Shown: positions 45,599 through 53,640 of the stretch, piece by piece
How positions within the stretch are numbered: position 1 is the first letter of the stretch
Layout: every line of letters begins with the position of its first letter
Origin: Streptomyces dioscori
GTDB lineage: Bacteria; Actinomycetota; Actinomycetes; Streptomycetales; Streptomycetaceae
Length of the DNA: 64,000 bases
Direction: 5' to 3'
Assembly (NCBI RefSeq): GCF_003024195.1
Contig: NZ_KZ679047.1
Location: forward strand, 62,001 to 126,000
Translations under genes and position numbers: made by a program
Notes under the pieces: generated by a model
Databases searched by the model: none
What the model saw: the letters and a program-made list of their open reading frames with translations, nothing else
Told to the model about the DNA's origin: nothing

Positions 45599-45991
45599 TC
45601 AGTGCTGGAAGGCGCCGGCCCGCACATGCTGCATGACGGCGCTGGCCACCCGGTACCGGCCGTTGGGCAGGTCCGGTGACCGGGTGACGTGCACGGTCAG
45701 CGGGCCGGCCCACTCATAGCCCTGCTTCTCGCCGTGGCGCAGCAGGCTGTCGGTGAGCACCTGGTCTATGCGCCCGCCGTTGCGCTCCAGTTCCTCGTGG
45801 GCGAACTCGGCCAGCTCGACGTCGTAGGCGTTGGGTACGACGGTCCGGCTCTCGCTGCACACCACGATGTGGTCGTCGCACTCCTTGTGCAGGGCCTCGA
45901 TCAGTTCGACCGGTTCCTTGTGGCGAAAACGCGCGAGCAGGGACCCTCCGAAGCGTTCCATGGCTCGTTCCAGACCGGTGAGTGTGCTCAC
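45599..45991 (-). CDS. Stand-alone DUF3662 (FhaA N-terminal-like) protein
   Basis: 130 aa matching the N-terminal domain of actinobacterial FhaA: MSTLTGLERAMERFGGSLLARFRHKEPVELIEALHKE, then SESRTVVPNAYDVELAE and GYEWAGPLTVHVTRSPDLPNGRYRV. FhaA normally continues into a linker and a C-terminal FHA domain, which is missing here. Either a natural single-domain paralogue or a truncated copy; there is no FHA remnant downstream. Confidence 0.85.
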   Translation of the reverse strand: MSTLTGLERAMERFGGSLLARFRHKEPVELIEALHKECDDHIVVCSESRTVVPNAYDVELAEFAHEELERNGGRIDQVLTDSLLRHGEKQGYEWAGPLTVHVTRSPDLPNGRYRVASAVMQHVRAGAFQH

Positions 45992-46118
45992 GCGTCAACT
46001 TCTCCTCGATGGTGTCGTGGCATTCCGTGTCGTGGTGTGCCGTCTCGTCATGTGCCTGTGCGGCGCTGCGTCTCCTCCTCCGGGTGCCCGGCCGGCGGAG
46101 AAAGACGCGTCCGGTCGT

Positions 46119-48188
46119 CTACAGCAGGTCCCGTGGCACAGTCTCGTTCCAGGTGCGCGAGAAGACCCGGCGCCCGCCCTCGTAGCCGTCCAGCGTGGCG
46201 TCCACGAAGAAGTCCGTCGCGTCGCAGGTCAGCCGTGTGTGCGTCTCCACACGGACATCCCAGTCGTCCCGCTTGAACCGCATGGTCCAGGTCGACTCGC
46301 CGGTCGCGGAGGTGAAGTCGTCGGCGACTGAGGTGTAGCGCTCGTAGGCGCGGCGGCCCACGTCGAGGTCGATCTCGTCGAAGTGGACGAGGCCCTGGTC
46401 CTTCACGATCTCCAGTTCGGCGCGGTAGTCGACCATGTCGCGCTTCACCTCCCAGCGTGCGTCCGGGGCGGTCAGCCGGGTGACGGACAGCGGGGGTGCG
46501 CCCTCGGGCTCCTCGAACGGGTTCGCCGGCATCCCGTCCGGCTCCTCCGTGGGGCGGACGGGGAGCGTGAGCGTGCTGGCACCCTCGTACACGCTGAGCA
46601 GCGCCGGCTCGGGGGGCGGCCAGGCGAGCGGCCAGTACGACGTGGACAGCGAGAGGCGGACCCGGTGGCCGGGCGGGAACGCCTGCGCCACTCCGTTGAG
46701 CTGGACGGTCGCGCGGTAGCGCGTTCCCGGCTGCAGGGGTTCGGGGTGCTCGGTGCTCTCGCGCCGGGTGATGTTGAGCAGACCGTAGGTGACGCGGGTG
46801 GCGGCGCCGTCGGGGCTCACGTCGGACAGGCGCGCGGCCACCATGGCGACCGGCCGGTCCGCCGCGAGGTCGAGTTCCACGGTCGGTGAGCCGAGGATCT
46901 CCAGCTGCTCCGTGAGCGGCTCGGTCTCGAAGACGAGGGAACCGCCGTCCTCCTCGCGCTGGTCGTACGGCAGGTCCGGGGGCGCGTTGTAGGAGGCCCA
47001 CTTGCCCGCGAACTGCCCTACGGACAGCGGCGACCGTACGGTCATCTCGGCGCCGCCCACAGGGGCATCGGCGCCGGCACGGGTGTCGGCGCCGGTGTCG
47101 GCGCCGGCCTCGACCGGGGTGTTGATCCGGTGCCGGGTCAGCGGGTACCTGACGGGGTTGATCTGCGGGGACGGCCAGGTCGGCTCGGCGACCCAGCGGC
47201 CCGGACGCTCCTCGTACGAGGTGGACGGGGGCACGCTGTCCTGCATCCAGGTGCGCAGCATGGGACCGTCCATGACGCCGTTGTCGGCGCCCTTGAGCCA
47301 GTGGTCCCACCAGCGCACCACTTCCTGGAGGTAGCCGATGGCGGGGCCTGGCTCCCCGAGGTGGGGGAACTTGTGCGACCAGGGGCCGATCAGTCCCTTG
47401 CGGGGCACGTCCAGGTTGCCGAGCAGCCGGGTCACGGCGTTGGAGTAGCCGTCCGCCCAGCCGCTGGAGGCGAGGACGGGGCACTGTACGGCCTTGTAGT
47501 CCTCGGCGACCGAGGCGTGCCGCCAGTAGTCGTCCCGGCGCTGGTGGCGCAGCCAGGGCAGGACCCAGGGGCCGGAGTTCTCCAGGCGTTCGTGCCACAT
47601 CTCACGCCAGCGGTCGCCGACCACGGCGGGGTCGGGCGGCAGGGTCGCGTAGGCGAACATGGTGCCGGCCTCGGCGAGGTTGTCCGACAGCATGGCGCCG
47701 CCCATGTAGTGCATGTCGTCGGCGTGCCGGTCGTCCGTGAAGGACGCGATGACGACGGCGCGCAGGCTCGGCGGCTGCCGGGCGGCCACCTGGAGGGCGG
47801 CGAAGGCACCCCAGGACAGGCCCATCATGCCGGTGTTGCCGTCGCACCAGGACTGGTCGGCGAGCCAGGCGAGGACCGCCTCGGCGTCGGCCTGTTCCTG
47901 TTCCAGGTACTCGTCCCTCAGCACCCCCTCCGAGTCACCGGTGCCGCGGAGGTCGACGCGCACACAGGCGTATCCGTGACCGGCGATGTAGGGGTGGTGC
48001 ATGGAGTCGCGCACCGAGGTGAGGTCGCGTTTGCGGTAGGGGATGTACTCCAGCACCGCGGGCACGGGCTCGTTGTCGGAAGAGGTGGGGCGCCAGACAC
48101 GGGCCGACAGCTGGACGCCGTCGGGCATCGGGATACGGACGTCCTCCTCTTCCTTCGTCGCGTACGGCAGATTGCTCACGTAGCGCAT
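46119..48188 (-). CDS. CocE/NonD-family alpha/beta hydrolase (S15-like), second copy
   Basis: 689 aa. The alpha/beta domain has VLEYIPYRKRDLTSVRDSMHHPYIAGHGYACVRVDLRGTGDSEG and nucleophile elbow GMMGLSWGAFAALQ. The C-terminal jelly-roll holds PPGHRVRLSLSTSYWPLAWP. It shares many segments with the 9.5-11.5 kb gene and is a paralogue, but it has a Glu-rich N-terminal DVRIPMPDGVQ opening and an ATP-grasp partner. It lies 90 bases downstream of the ATP-grasp gene on the same strand, so probably forms an operon with it. Confidence 0.92.
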   Translation of the reverse strand: MRYVSNLPYATKEEEDVRIPMPDGVQLSARVWRPTSSDNEPVPAVLEYIPYRKRDLTSVRDSMHHPYIAGHGYACVRVDLRGTGDSEGVLRDEYLEQEQADAEAVLAWLADQSWCDGNTGMMGLSWGAFAALQVAARQPPSLRAVVIASFTDDRHADDMHYMGGAMLSDNLAEAGTMFAYATLPPDPAVVGDRWREMWHERLENSGPWVLPWLRHQRRDDYWRHASVAEDYKAVQCPVLASSGWADGYSNAVTRLLGNLDVPRKGLIGPWSHKFPHLGEPGPAIGYLQEVVRWWDHWLKGADNGVMDGPMLRTWMQDSVPPSTSYEERPGRWVAEPTWPSPQINPVRYPLTRHRINTPVEAGADTGADTRAGADAPVGGAEMTVRSPLSVGQFAGKWASYNAPPDLPYDQREEDGGSLVFETEPLTEQLEILGSPTVELDLAADRPVAMVAARLSDVSPDGAATRVTYGLLNITRRESTEHPEPLQPGTRYRATVQLNGVAQAFPPGHRVRLSLSTSYWPLAWPPPEPALLSVYEGASTLTLPVRPTEEPDGMPANPFEEPEGAPPLSVTRLTAPDARWEVKRDMVDYRAELEIVKDQGLVHFDEIDLDVGRRAYERYTSVADDFTSATGESTWTMRFKRDDWDVRVETHTRLTCDATDFFVDATLDGYEGGRRVFSRTWNETVPRDLL

Positions 48189-48220
48189 GAGGCGGACTTG
48201 CTCCTTTTCGTGCGGACATA

Positions 48221-48250
48221 GTGCGGGCGGACGTGGTGCGGGCGGACGTG
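48221..48250 (+). repeat. 15-base tandem duplication
   Basis: GTGCGGGCGGACGTG occurs twice back to back (48221-48250), with a diverged third copy after. It lies between the ATP-grasp and CocE genes and may alter their spacing. Confidence 0.8.
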
Positions 48251-48278
48251 GTGCGTGCGGCCTTTGTGGGGGCGGCCG

Positions 48279-49622
48279 TTACGCGTCCGGACGTTCCTGG
48301 GGGCTCTCGTCGAAACTGAGTCCCAGCGCGGCCACGCAGTGGTCGTACTTCGCCCTCAGCTCCTCCTCACTGTTCCCGCCGGTGAATATGTGCGCCAGTT
48401 CGTAGCTGTAGGAGTCCTGCTGGGAGAGGTCGGAGAGGACCTGTCCCTCCTCGGTGGTGACGTCCACGCGCACACCGTCGGCCTCGCGCTCGATGCGGGC
48501 CAGGTCGTCGGCCGAGGGCACGTCGCGCACAACGCCGTCGGTGAACCAGCGGTAGTACCACTTCGCGGCCATCGCGTACGGGCCCTTGCGCTGCGGCATG
48601 GCCGGATCGTCGTCCAGGGCGAGGCCGAGCATGGCGTGGTGGTTGGGCACGCCGTCGACGTACTCGAACAGCTCGGCGTGGGACTGGGAGTGCCTGGGGT
48701 TGATCTCCAGCAGGCTGATCTCCTGGGTCTTCGGATCGAAGAAGTACTCCACGCTGAAGGTGGCCGACTCGAAGCCGATCCGGCGCATGACGCGCTCGGT
48801 GACGTCGTGCAGCTCGGCGATGACCGCCGGCGGCAGCGTCGAGGGGTACTGGTGCCGCTGGAAGCTGGAGGTGTCGGGGTAGTTGATGGAGTCGAGCACA
48901 CCGTAGACGGTGACCTCGCCCCGGTGGACGTACCCCTCGACGGCGACCTGGAGGCCCGTCATGGTCTCCTCGGCGAGGCAGACCTGGGCGCCGACGCCCT
49001 TCATCTCGGGCGGCAGGTCGATCCGGTCGAGGATGTCCTCGAAGGGGCGGCCCACCCGGGAGATTCCTTCGCGTATCTGCCGTACGGCGTCCTGGAACTC
49101 GTCCATGTCCGCGACGCCGAAGGCGAGTTCGGAGGAATACGAGAGGGCGGGCTTGACCCACATCGGGAACCGTACGTTCTCCGGCGGTTGCGGGTCGTCG
49201 GTGTCCAGGTCGACCCGGCCGAACCGCGGGTGCCGGTCGGTGACCTTCTGCTGCTCCAGCCGGCTCCAGTACTTGTGCTCGCACTTGACCACGGACTCCA
49301 GGCTGGTGCTGCGGGTCCCGTAGTGCTCGGCGAGGATCGGCACGAGGGTGCTCACGGGGAAGTCCCAGTAGCCGACGATCGCGTCGATCCTGCCGTCGAA
49401 GGCGTCCAGTACGGCCCGTGCCTTGTCGATGAGTTCCGGGACGGACACCTCGCCGCTCTGCAGTTCCCCGATCGTCAGCAGCGGGTGGTAGCGCAGCGAC
49501 CTGGCCGCCGCGGCCGCTTCGAGGGTGGGCAGGTTGGCGTCGTCGAGGCCTATCACGAAGACGTTCTTCACGTCGTCGTGCTTCACGTCGTCGCGCACAT
49601 CGGTCGGGGTCTTTTCGGGCAC
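48279..49622 (-). CDS. ATP-grasp domain ligase
   Basis: 447 aa from GTG 49622 (AAAGG seven bases upstream). An N-terminal pre-ATP-grasp domain (NVFVIGLDDANLPTLEAAAAARSL) precedes the ATP-grasp fold: FPMWVKPALSYSSELAFGV (ATP-binding Lys), VEGYVHRGEVTVYGVLDSIN, and the metal-binding LLEINPRHSQSHAELFEYVDG (Glu and Asn). Such enzymes join an acyl phosphate to an amine, as in dipeptide or peptide-like natural product formation. The substrates are unknown. It is followed by the CocE hydrolase. Confidence 0.9.
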   Translation of the reverse strand: MPEKTPTDVRDDVKHDDVKNVFVIGLDDANLPTLEAAAAARSLRYHPLLTIGELQSGEVSVPELIDKARAVLDAFDGRIDAIVGYWDFPVSTLVPILAEHYGTRSTSLESVVKCEHKYWSRLEQQKVTDRHPRFGRVDLDTDDPQPPENVRFPMWVKPALSYSSELAFGVADMDEFQDAVRQIREGISRVGRPFEDILDRIDLPPEMKGVGAQVCLAEETMTGLQVAVEGYVHRGEVTVYGVLDSINYPDTSSFQRHQYPSTLPPAVIAELHDVTERVMRRIGFESATFSVEYFFDPKTQEISLLEINPRHSQSHAELFEYVDGVPNHHAMLGLALDDDPAMPQRKGPYAMAAKWYYRWFTDGVVRDVPSADDLARIEREADGVRVDVTTEEGQVLSDLSQQDSYSYELAHIFTGGNSEEELRAKYDHCVAALGLSFDESPQERPDA

Positions 49623-49848
49623 CGGCAGCCTTTCTGTTCTGCGAGTTCGCACAGTTCGCCCTCGGATCGGGCGAAGTCCGTGGGGTACCCCTGAGTGGCG
49701 GGGCGAATCTTCGCCACCGGCCGGAAGTGTTCGCAGGTGTGATGTCGGGCCGCCGGGACACCCGTATCCGCATGTTCATGAAGAGGCGATCCACAGCCTT
49801 GCCTTCGCCCTCGCAACTGCCCTTGTCCCCGCACGAACGGGGGCAGAC

Positions 49849-50016
49849 GTGATCTTCCTTGTCGTGGCCGTCCTGGTGCTGGCCGTCCTGCTCGGCTCGG
49901 CCGCCTATCTCCCCCTGCCCGTGACCGTGCTGGCCGCGGTGGCCATCGCCGCGTGGCTGGCCGTGTTCGCGGTGCGCGAGCGGCGCAAGCACGGCAGCCG
50001 GACCGGAAGGGCGTGA
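49849..50016 (+). CDS. Short hydrophobic membrane protein
   Basis: 55 aa from GTG 49849 with GGGGGC upstream. The first 46 residues are two hydrophobic helices (VIFLVVAVLVLAVLLGSAAYL and VTVLAAVAIAAWLAVFAV), ending in a basic tail RERRKHGSRTG. It ends two bases before the next small gene. No family recognised; possible membrane accessory protein. Confidence 0.6.
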   Translation: MIFLVVAVLVLAVLLGSAAYLPLPVTVLAAVAIAAWLAVFAVRERRKHGSRTGRA

Positions 50017-50017
50017 C

Positions 50018-50338
50018 GTGATGCGGCTGACAGAGTCCCGGCGACGGGAGAACGGTGAGCGGGAGACCGGTGAGCGGGAGAGCGGCGGGCGTCGGACCGG
50101 CAGGCGGGACACCGAGGGAATGGCCGTGGCCTCCTTCGTCCTCGGCCTCGTCGGACTCCTCGTCCTCAACTTCTTCCTCGGCCCCGTCGCCATCGTGCTG
50201 GCCGTGCTGGCCCTGCGGCGGGGCACGCCCCGGCGTTTCAGGGCGCTGCTCGGGCTGTGGCTCGGCATCGCGGACATCGTGCTGCTCGCCGTGCTCATGG
50301 CTGCGAACGGCGGCACGTCGTGGAGCATTCTCGGCTGA
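50018..50338 (+). CDS. DUF4190-type small membrane protein
   Basis: 106 aa from GTG 50018 (GGAAGG seven bases upstream; ATG 50021 also possible). A charged N-terminus with repeats (ERETGERESGGRRTGRRD) leads to two helices (MAVASFVLGLVGLLVLNFFLGPVAIVLAVLAL and LGLWLGIADIVLLAVLMA) typical of DUF4190. Function unknown. Probably co-transcribed with the preceding gene. Confidence 0.75.
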   Translation: MMRLTESRRRENGERETGERESGGRRTGRRDTEGMAVASFVLGLVGLLVLNFFLGPVAIVLAVLALRRGTPRRFRALLGLWLGIADIVLLAVLMAANGGTSWSILG

Positions 50339-50357
50339 CGGCGTACATGTGAAAGCA

Positions 50358-50394
50358 CTGTGGGGCGGCCGGTGGTGAACCGGCCGCCCCACAG
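50358..50394. terminator. Perfect 16-base hairpin between convergent genes
   Basis: CTGTGGGGCGGCCGGT pairs with ACCGGCCGCCCCACAG around a 5-base loop, between the DUF4190 gene (ends 50338) and the chitinase (minus, stop at 50427). Confidence 0.9.
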
Positions 50395-50426
50395 CGCTGA
50401 AGCGGTCTGTCAGCTGAAGCTGTCTG

Positions 50427-51314
50427 TCAGCAGTACAGGTTGTTGCCCGCCGTCGTGCCGAGGATCCCCACGAACCGCTGGTAGCTGTCCACCCGGCTCT
50501 GCACCTGGGCCGGGTTCTTGCCGTCGCATTCCAGCGAACCGTTGATGGAGCGGATGGTCTGGCCGAAGCCCGCGCCGTTGACCATCGCGTTGTGGCCGGT
50601 CATGGAGCCGGGGCCGGACTGGGTGTTCCAGTACCAGAGGCCGGTCTTCCAGGCCACCGCCGAGTCGTTCTGCACGAGCCAGGGGTTGTTCAGGAGGTCG
50701 ATGCCGAGCGCGTCGCCCGCGGCCTTGTAGTTGAAGTTCCAGCTGAGCTGGATGGGGCCGCGGCCGTAGTACGCGGCCTGGCCGGCCGGGCAGCCGTAGG
50801 GCTGGCCCCAGTCGCAGTAGTGCGGGTAGTTGGCGGTGTTCTGCTCGACGATGTGGACCAGGCCGCCGGTCTCGTGGTTGACGTTGGCGAGGAAGGCCGC
50901 GGCCTCCTGCTTCTTCACCGTGTCGCTGCCGGTGTTGGCGAAGGCCGGGTAGGCGCTCATCGCGGCCTTGAGCCCGCTGTAGCTGTAGAAGGAGTTCCGG
51001 TTCGGGAACATCTGGTTGAACTGGGCCTCGCTGACGACGAACCCGGAGGGGTTGGTGGGTCCGTTGTCGCAGGCGTACGGCTCCCAGTACCAGGTGCTGA
51101 TCGTGGGGTCGTAGCCCGGGTTGTCGTGCTCGGCTATGTACGCCTTGCCGTCGGTGTAGCGGACGATGTTGCCGGTCACGTAGGACTTGCCGGCCACCCA
51201 GCTCGGGTAGCTCGAACAGGCCGCGGCGGACGCGCCCGAGGCCGGCAACAGCACCGGTGCGGCGGTTCCGAGGACGATCGCGGCCACGAACGCGGAGATA
51301 CGGCGCCTGGACAC
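50427..51314 (-). CDS. Secreted GH19 chitinase with CBM5/12
   Basis: 295 aa from GTG 51314 (AAGGAG eight bases upstream). Signal peptide to about residue 31. The carbohydrate-binding domain (WVAGKSYVTGNIVRYTDGKAYIAEHDNPGYDP) is CBM5/12-like. The GH19 catalytic domain has the proton-donor Glu148 in NVNHETGG and the substrate segment YYGRGPIQLSWNFNY. It cleaves chitin and is typical of Streptomyces. Upstream dre-like sites (51454-51486) point to control by DasR/N-acetylglucosamine. Confidence 0.95.
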   Translation of the reverse strand: MSRRRISAFVAAIVLGTAAPVLLPASGASAAACSSYPSWVAGKSYVTGNIVRYTDGKAYIAEHDNPGYDPTISTWYWEPYACDNGPTNPSGFVVSEAQFNQMFPNRNSFYSYSGLKAAMSAYPAFANTGSDTVKKQEAAAFLANVNHETGGLVHIVEQNTANYPHYCDWGQPYGCPAGQAAYYGRGPIQLSWNFNYKAAGDALGIDLLNNPWLVQNDSAVAWKTGLWYWNTQSGPGSMTGHNAMVNGAGFGQTIRSINGSLECDGKNPAQVQSRVDSYQRFVGILGTTAGNNLYC

Positions 51315-51453
51315 AGGGGCAACTCCTTCACGGAGCACGGCCGCGGACCCGTACGGGGGCAGCGCGGGGCGGACCTTGTACGCAGGTGCCGACGGGGCCG
51401 GCCGCGGCGTACGGGGCAGCCGTGGTGGGGGGTGGTGAGGCACACTTCACCAC

Positions 51454-51486
51454 CTTGGTCTGGACCAGTCAAGGGTGTAGACCAGT
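51454..51486. promoter_or_regulatory. Two dre-like (DasR) sites upstream of the chitinase
   Basis: Sites at 51454-51469 (CTTGGTCTGGACCAGT) and 51471-51486 (AAGGGTGTAGACCAGT) match the published dre ACTGGTCTAGACCAGT in 13 of 16 bases each. They are 17 bases apart and read as a TTGACTGGTC direct repeat on the transcribed strand. Chitinase promoters of Streptomyces carry this kind of 12-base direct repeat. Matches are seen; binding is inferred. Confidence 0.75.
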
Positions 51487-51542
51487 CAACTCGCCCCGGC
51501 GCCGCGTCGCTTCAGGTCGATGGCGTCTGCCCGTCGGCCGGC

Positions 51543-52865
51543 TCAGCTCAGCGGCTTCTCCAGTACCGCCTTGCGGTGGCTGAACGTCTCGATCGAGTAG
51601 CGGCCGTGGTAGTTGCCCATGCCGCTCTCCCCCACTCCGCCGAAGGGGAGGTCGGAGACGGTGAGATGGGCGAGCGGCAGACCGAGGCCGAGGCCGCCGG
51701 ACGAGGTCTCGGCGGCGAGCCGCCGCCGGGTGGTGTCCGACTCGGTGAAGGCGTACAGGGCGAGGGGCTTGTCGCGGTCGTTGATGAAGTCGATGGCCTC
51801 GTCGAGACCGGGGACGGTGACGATCGGCAGGACCGGGCCGAAGATCTCCTCGCGCATGACGGGCGCGTCGGGGTCGACGTCGGCCAGGACGGTCGGCGCG
51901 ATGTACTTCGTGGCACGGTCGGTGGCGCCGCCGACGACGGTCCGGCCGGAGTCGAGCAGCCCGCTGAGCCGGTCGAAGTGCCGTTCGTTGATGATCCGCC
52001 CGTACTCGGCGGAGGTGGACGCGTCGGACCCGTACAGCTTCTCGACGGCCTCGGTCAGTACGGGCTCCAGGGCGCGGGCGGTCTCGGGGTCGGTCAGGAC
52101 GTAGTCGGGCGCGACGCAGGTCTGTCCGGCGTTGAGGAACTTGCCGCGGGCCAGGCGCTCGGCGACGACGGTCAGGTCGGCGCCGCGGTCGACGAAGGCC
52201 GGGGACTTGCCGCCGAGTTCGAGGGTGACCGGGGTGAGGTGCCGGGCGGCGGCGGTCATCACGATGCGGCCGACCGTGCCGTTGCCGGTGTAGAAGATGT
52301 GGTCGAAGCGCTCGGCGAGCAGGGCCGTGGTCTCGGGGATGCCGCCCTCGACGACGGCGACGGCGTCGGTGTCGAGGTGGCGGGGCAGCAGCCGGGCCAG
52401 TTCGGCGGAGGTGGCGGGGGCCAGCTCGCTGGGTTTGACGACCACCGCGTTGCCCGCGGCGAGCGCGCCGAGCATCGGGGCGAGCAGGAGCTGCGCCGGA
52501 TAGTTCCAGGGGGCGATGACCAGGACGACACCGAGCGCGTCGTAGCGCGTCCAGCCCGTCGCGTCGGCGCCGAGGTGCGCGGGGACCGGGGCGGGCTCGG
52601 GGCGCAGCCACTCTTCGAGGTGTTCGAGGGTGTGGTCGATCTCGCGGACGACGAAGTCGATCTCGGTACGGAAGGCTTCGGTGGAGCTCTTGCCCAGGTC
52701 GGCGTGGAGGGCGGCGGCGAGCGCGGCACCGTCCGTGGTGAGCATCTCGCGCAGGCGGCTCAGCTGGCCGGTGCGCCACTCGACGGGCTTGGTGCGGCCG
52801 GAGCGGAAGGTGGCGCGCAGCCGGGCCACGACGTCGGCGGGCTGCTCGGGGGTGGGCTGGTTCAC
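51543..52865 (-). CDS. Aldehyde dehydrogenase
   Basis: 440 aa from GTG 52865. NAD-binding PWNYPAQLLLAPMLGALAAGNAVVVKPSE, catalytic Glu in LELGGKSP and Cys in NAGQTCVAP are all present. The C-terminal end has ELGGLG-type SSGGLGLGLPLAHL and FGGVGESGMGNYHGRYSIETFSHRK. It matches the class 3/non-specific ALDH that oxidises aliphatic or aromatic aldehydes. The MarR gene and an AT-rich palindrome lie just upstream. Confidence 0.93.
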   Translation of the reverse strand: MNQPTPEQPADVVARLRATFRSGRTKPVEWRTGQLSRLREMLTTDGAALAAALHADLGKSSTEAFRTEIDFVVREIDHTLEHLEEWLRPEPAPVPAHLGADATGWTRYDALGVVLVIAPWNYPAQLLLAPMLGALAAGNAVVVKPSELAPATSAELARLLPRHLDTDAVAVVEGGIPETTALLAERFDHIFYTGNGTVGRIVMTAAARHLTPVTLELGGKSPAFVDRGADLTVVAERLARGKFLNAGQTCVAPDYVLTDPETARALEPVLTEAVEKLYGSDASTSAEYGRIINERHFDRLSGLLDSGRTVVGGATDRATKYIAPTVLADVDPDAPVMREEIFGPVLPIVTVPGLDEAIDFINDRDKPLALYAFTESDTTRRRLAAETSSGGLGLGLPLAHLTVSDLPFGGVGESGMGNYHGRYSIETFSHRKAVLEKPLS

Positions 52866-52924
52866 GGTGCCTCGCTGGTCGGGGCGGGTTCGTGACCCGC
52901 ACTCGGTATGTCGAGCGGCAAGCT

Positions 52925-52956
52925 CGATGTATATGCCAACCATTTATACGGCATCG
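52925..52956. promoter_or_regulatory. AT-rich nested palindrome upstream of aldehyde dehydrogenase
   Basis: Within CGATGTATATGCCAACCATT and the next bases to 52956, three nested pairs are visible: CGATG/CATCG, GTATA/TATAC and ATGCC/GGCAT. This is the only AT-rich stretch nearby and lies between the MarR stop and the dehydrogenase start, a likely promoter-operator. Confidence 0.5.
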
Positions 52957-53023
52957 TCATTCCTCCCCGGCCGAGGACACCGACCGTGATCGAGAGGTCA
53001 CACCAAGGGGGCCGGTGGCCGGC

Positions 53024-53476
53024 TCAGACGGACGATTCCGCCGCAGCTCCGTCGAGCTCGTCCACCAGCCGGAGCAGCAGCCCGCGCAGCAGTTCCTCGT
53101 CGCCTTCGCCGCCGCTACGGGCGGGCCACCGCGTGCGCACCTCGCGGTCGACGCGCCGCCAGTACGTCTCACCGCGCGGGGTGAGGTGGGCGAGGATGCG
53201 CCGCCGGTCGAGGGGGTCGACCCGCCGGTGGACCAGGTTCTGGTCGACGAGGTGGTCGACCAGTTTGGTGAGGGTCGCGGGCGGCAGGAAGGCCTCTTCG
53301 GCGACCGCCGTCATGGGGTGCCCCTCGCCGTCGGAGAGGAGGGAGAGCACGCGCCAGGCGTCCAGGGTGCAGCCGTGTTCCTCCAGGGCGCCCCGGAGGA
53401 GGCGCGCCGCCAGCCGTTCGGCCCGCGTCAGGAGGTGCGCGAGGTCCTTGGACCGGCGTGCAGGAGGGGTCGGCAT
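53024..53476 (-). CDS. MarR-family transcriptional regulator
   Basis: 150 aa from ATG 53476 (GAGGAG upstream; GTG 53488 is also in frame). The winged-helix core is LDAWRVLSLLSDGEGHPMTAVAEEAFLPPATLTKLVDHLVDQNLVHRRVDPLDRRRILAHLTPRG. MarR proteins often bind palindromes near their own or adjacent genes and respond to small aromatic ligands. Located upstream of aldehyde dehydrogenase on the same strand, it may regulate it. Confidence 0.9.
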   Translation of the reverse strand: MPTPPARRSKDLAHLLTRAERLAARLLRGALEEHGCTLDAWRVLSLLSDGEGHPMTAVAEEAFLPPATLTKLVDHLVDQNLVHRRVDPLDRRRILAHLTPRGETYWRRVDREVRTRWPARSGGEGDEELLRGLLLRLVDELDGAAAESSV

Positions 53477-53640
53477 CCTGCTCCTCACTCCCGAGATCGA
53501 CGTCCGAGGGGGCCCGGTAAGGGGTCCTCACATCGTACAAGTCCCCCTTTCCCCAGGGTCTCCCGCGCGCGGCGGGTGCGGGGCCGACCGTACCCCGAGA
53601 CGGACTGGAGTTCACCGGACGTTCCCGCAATCATGCCCTC

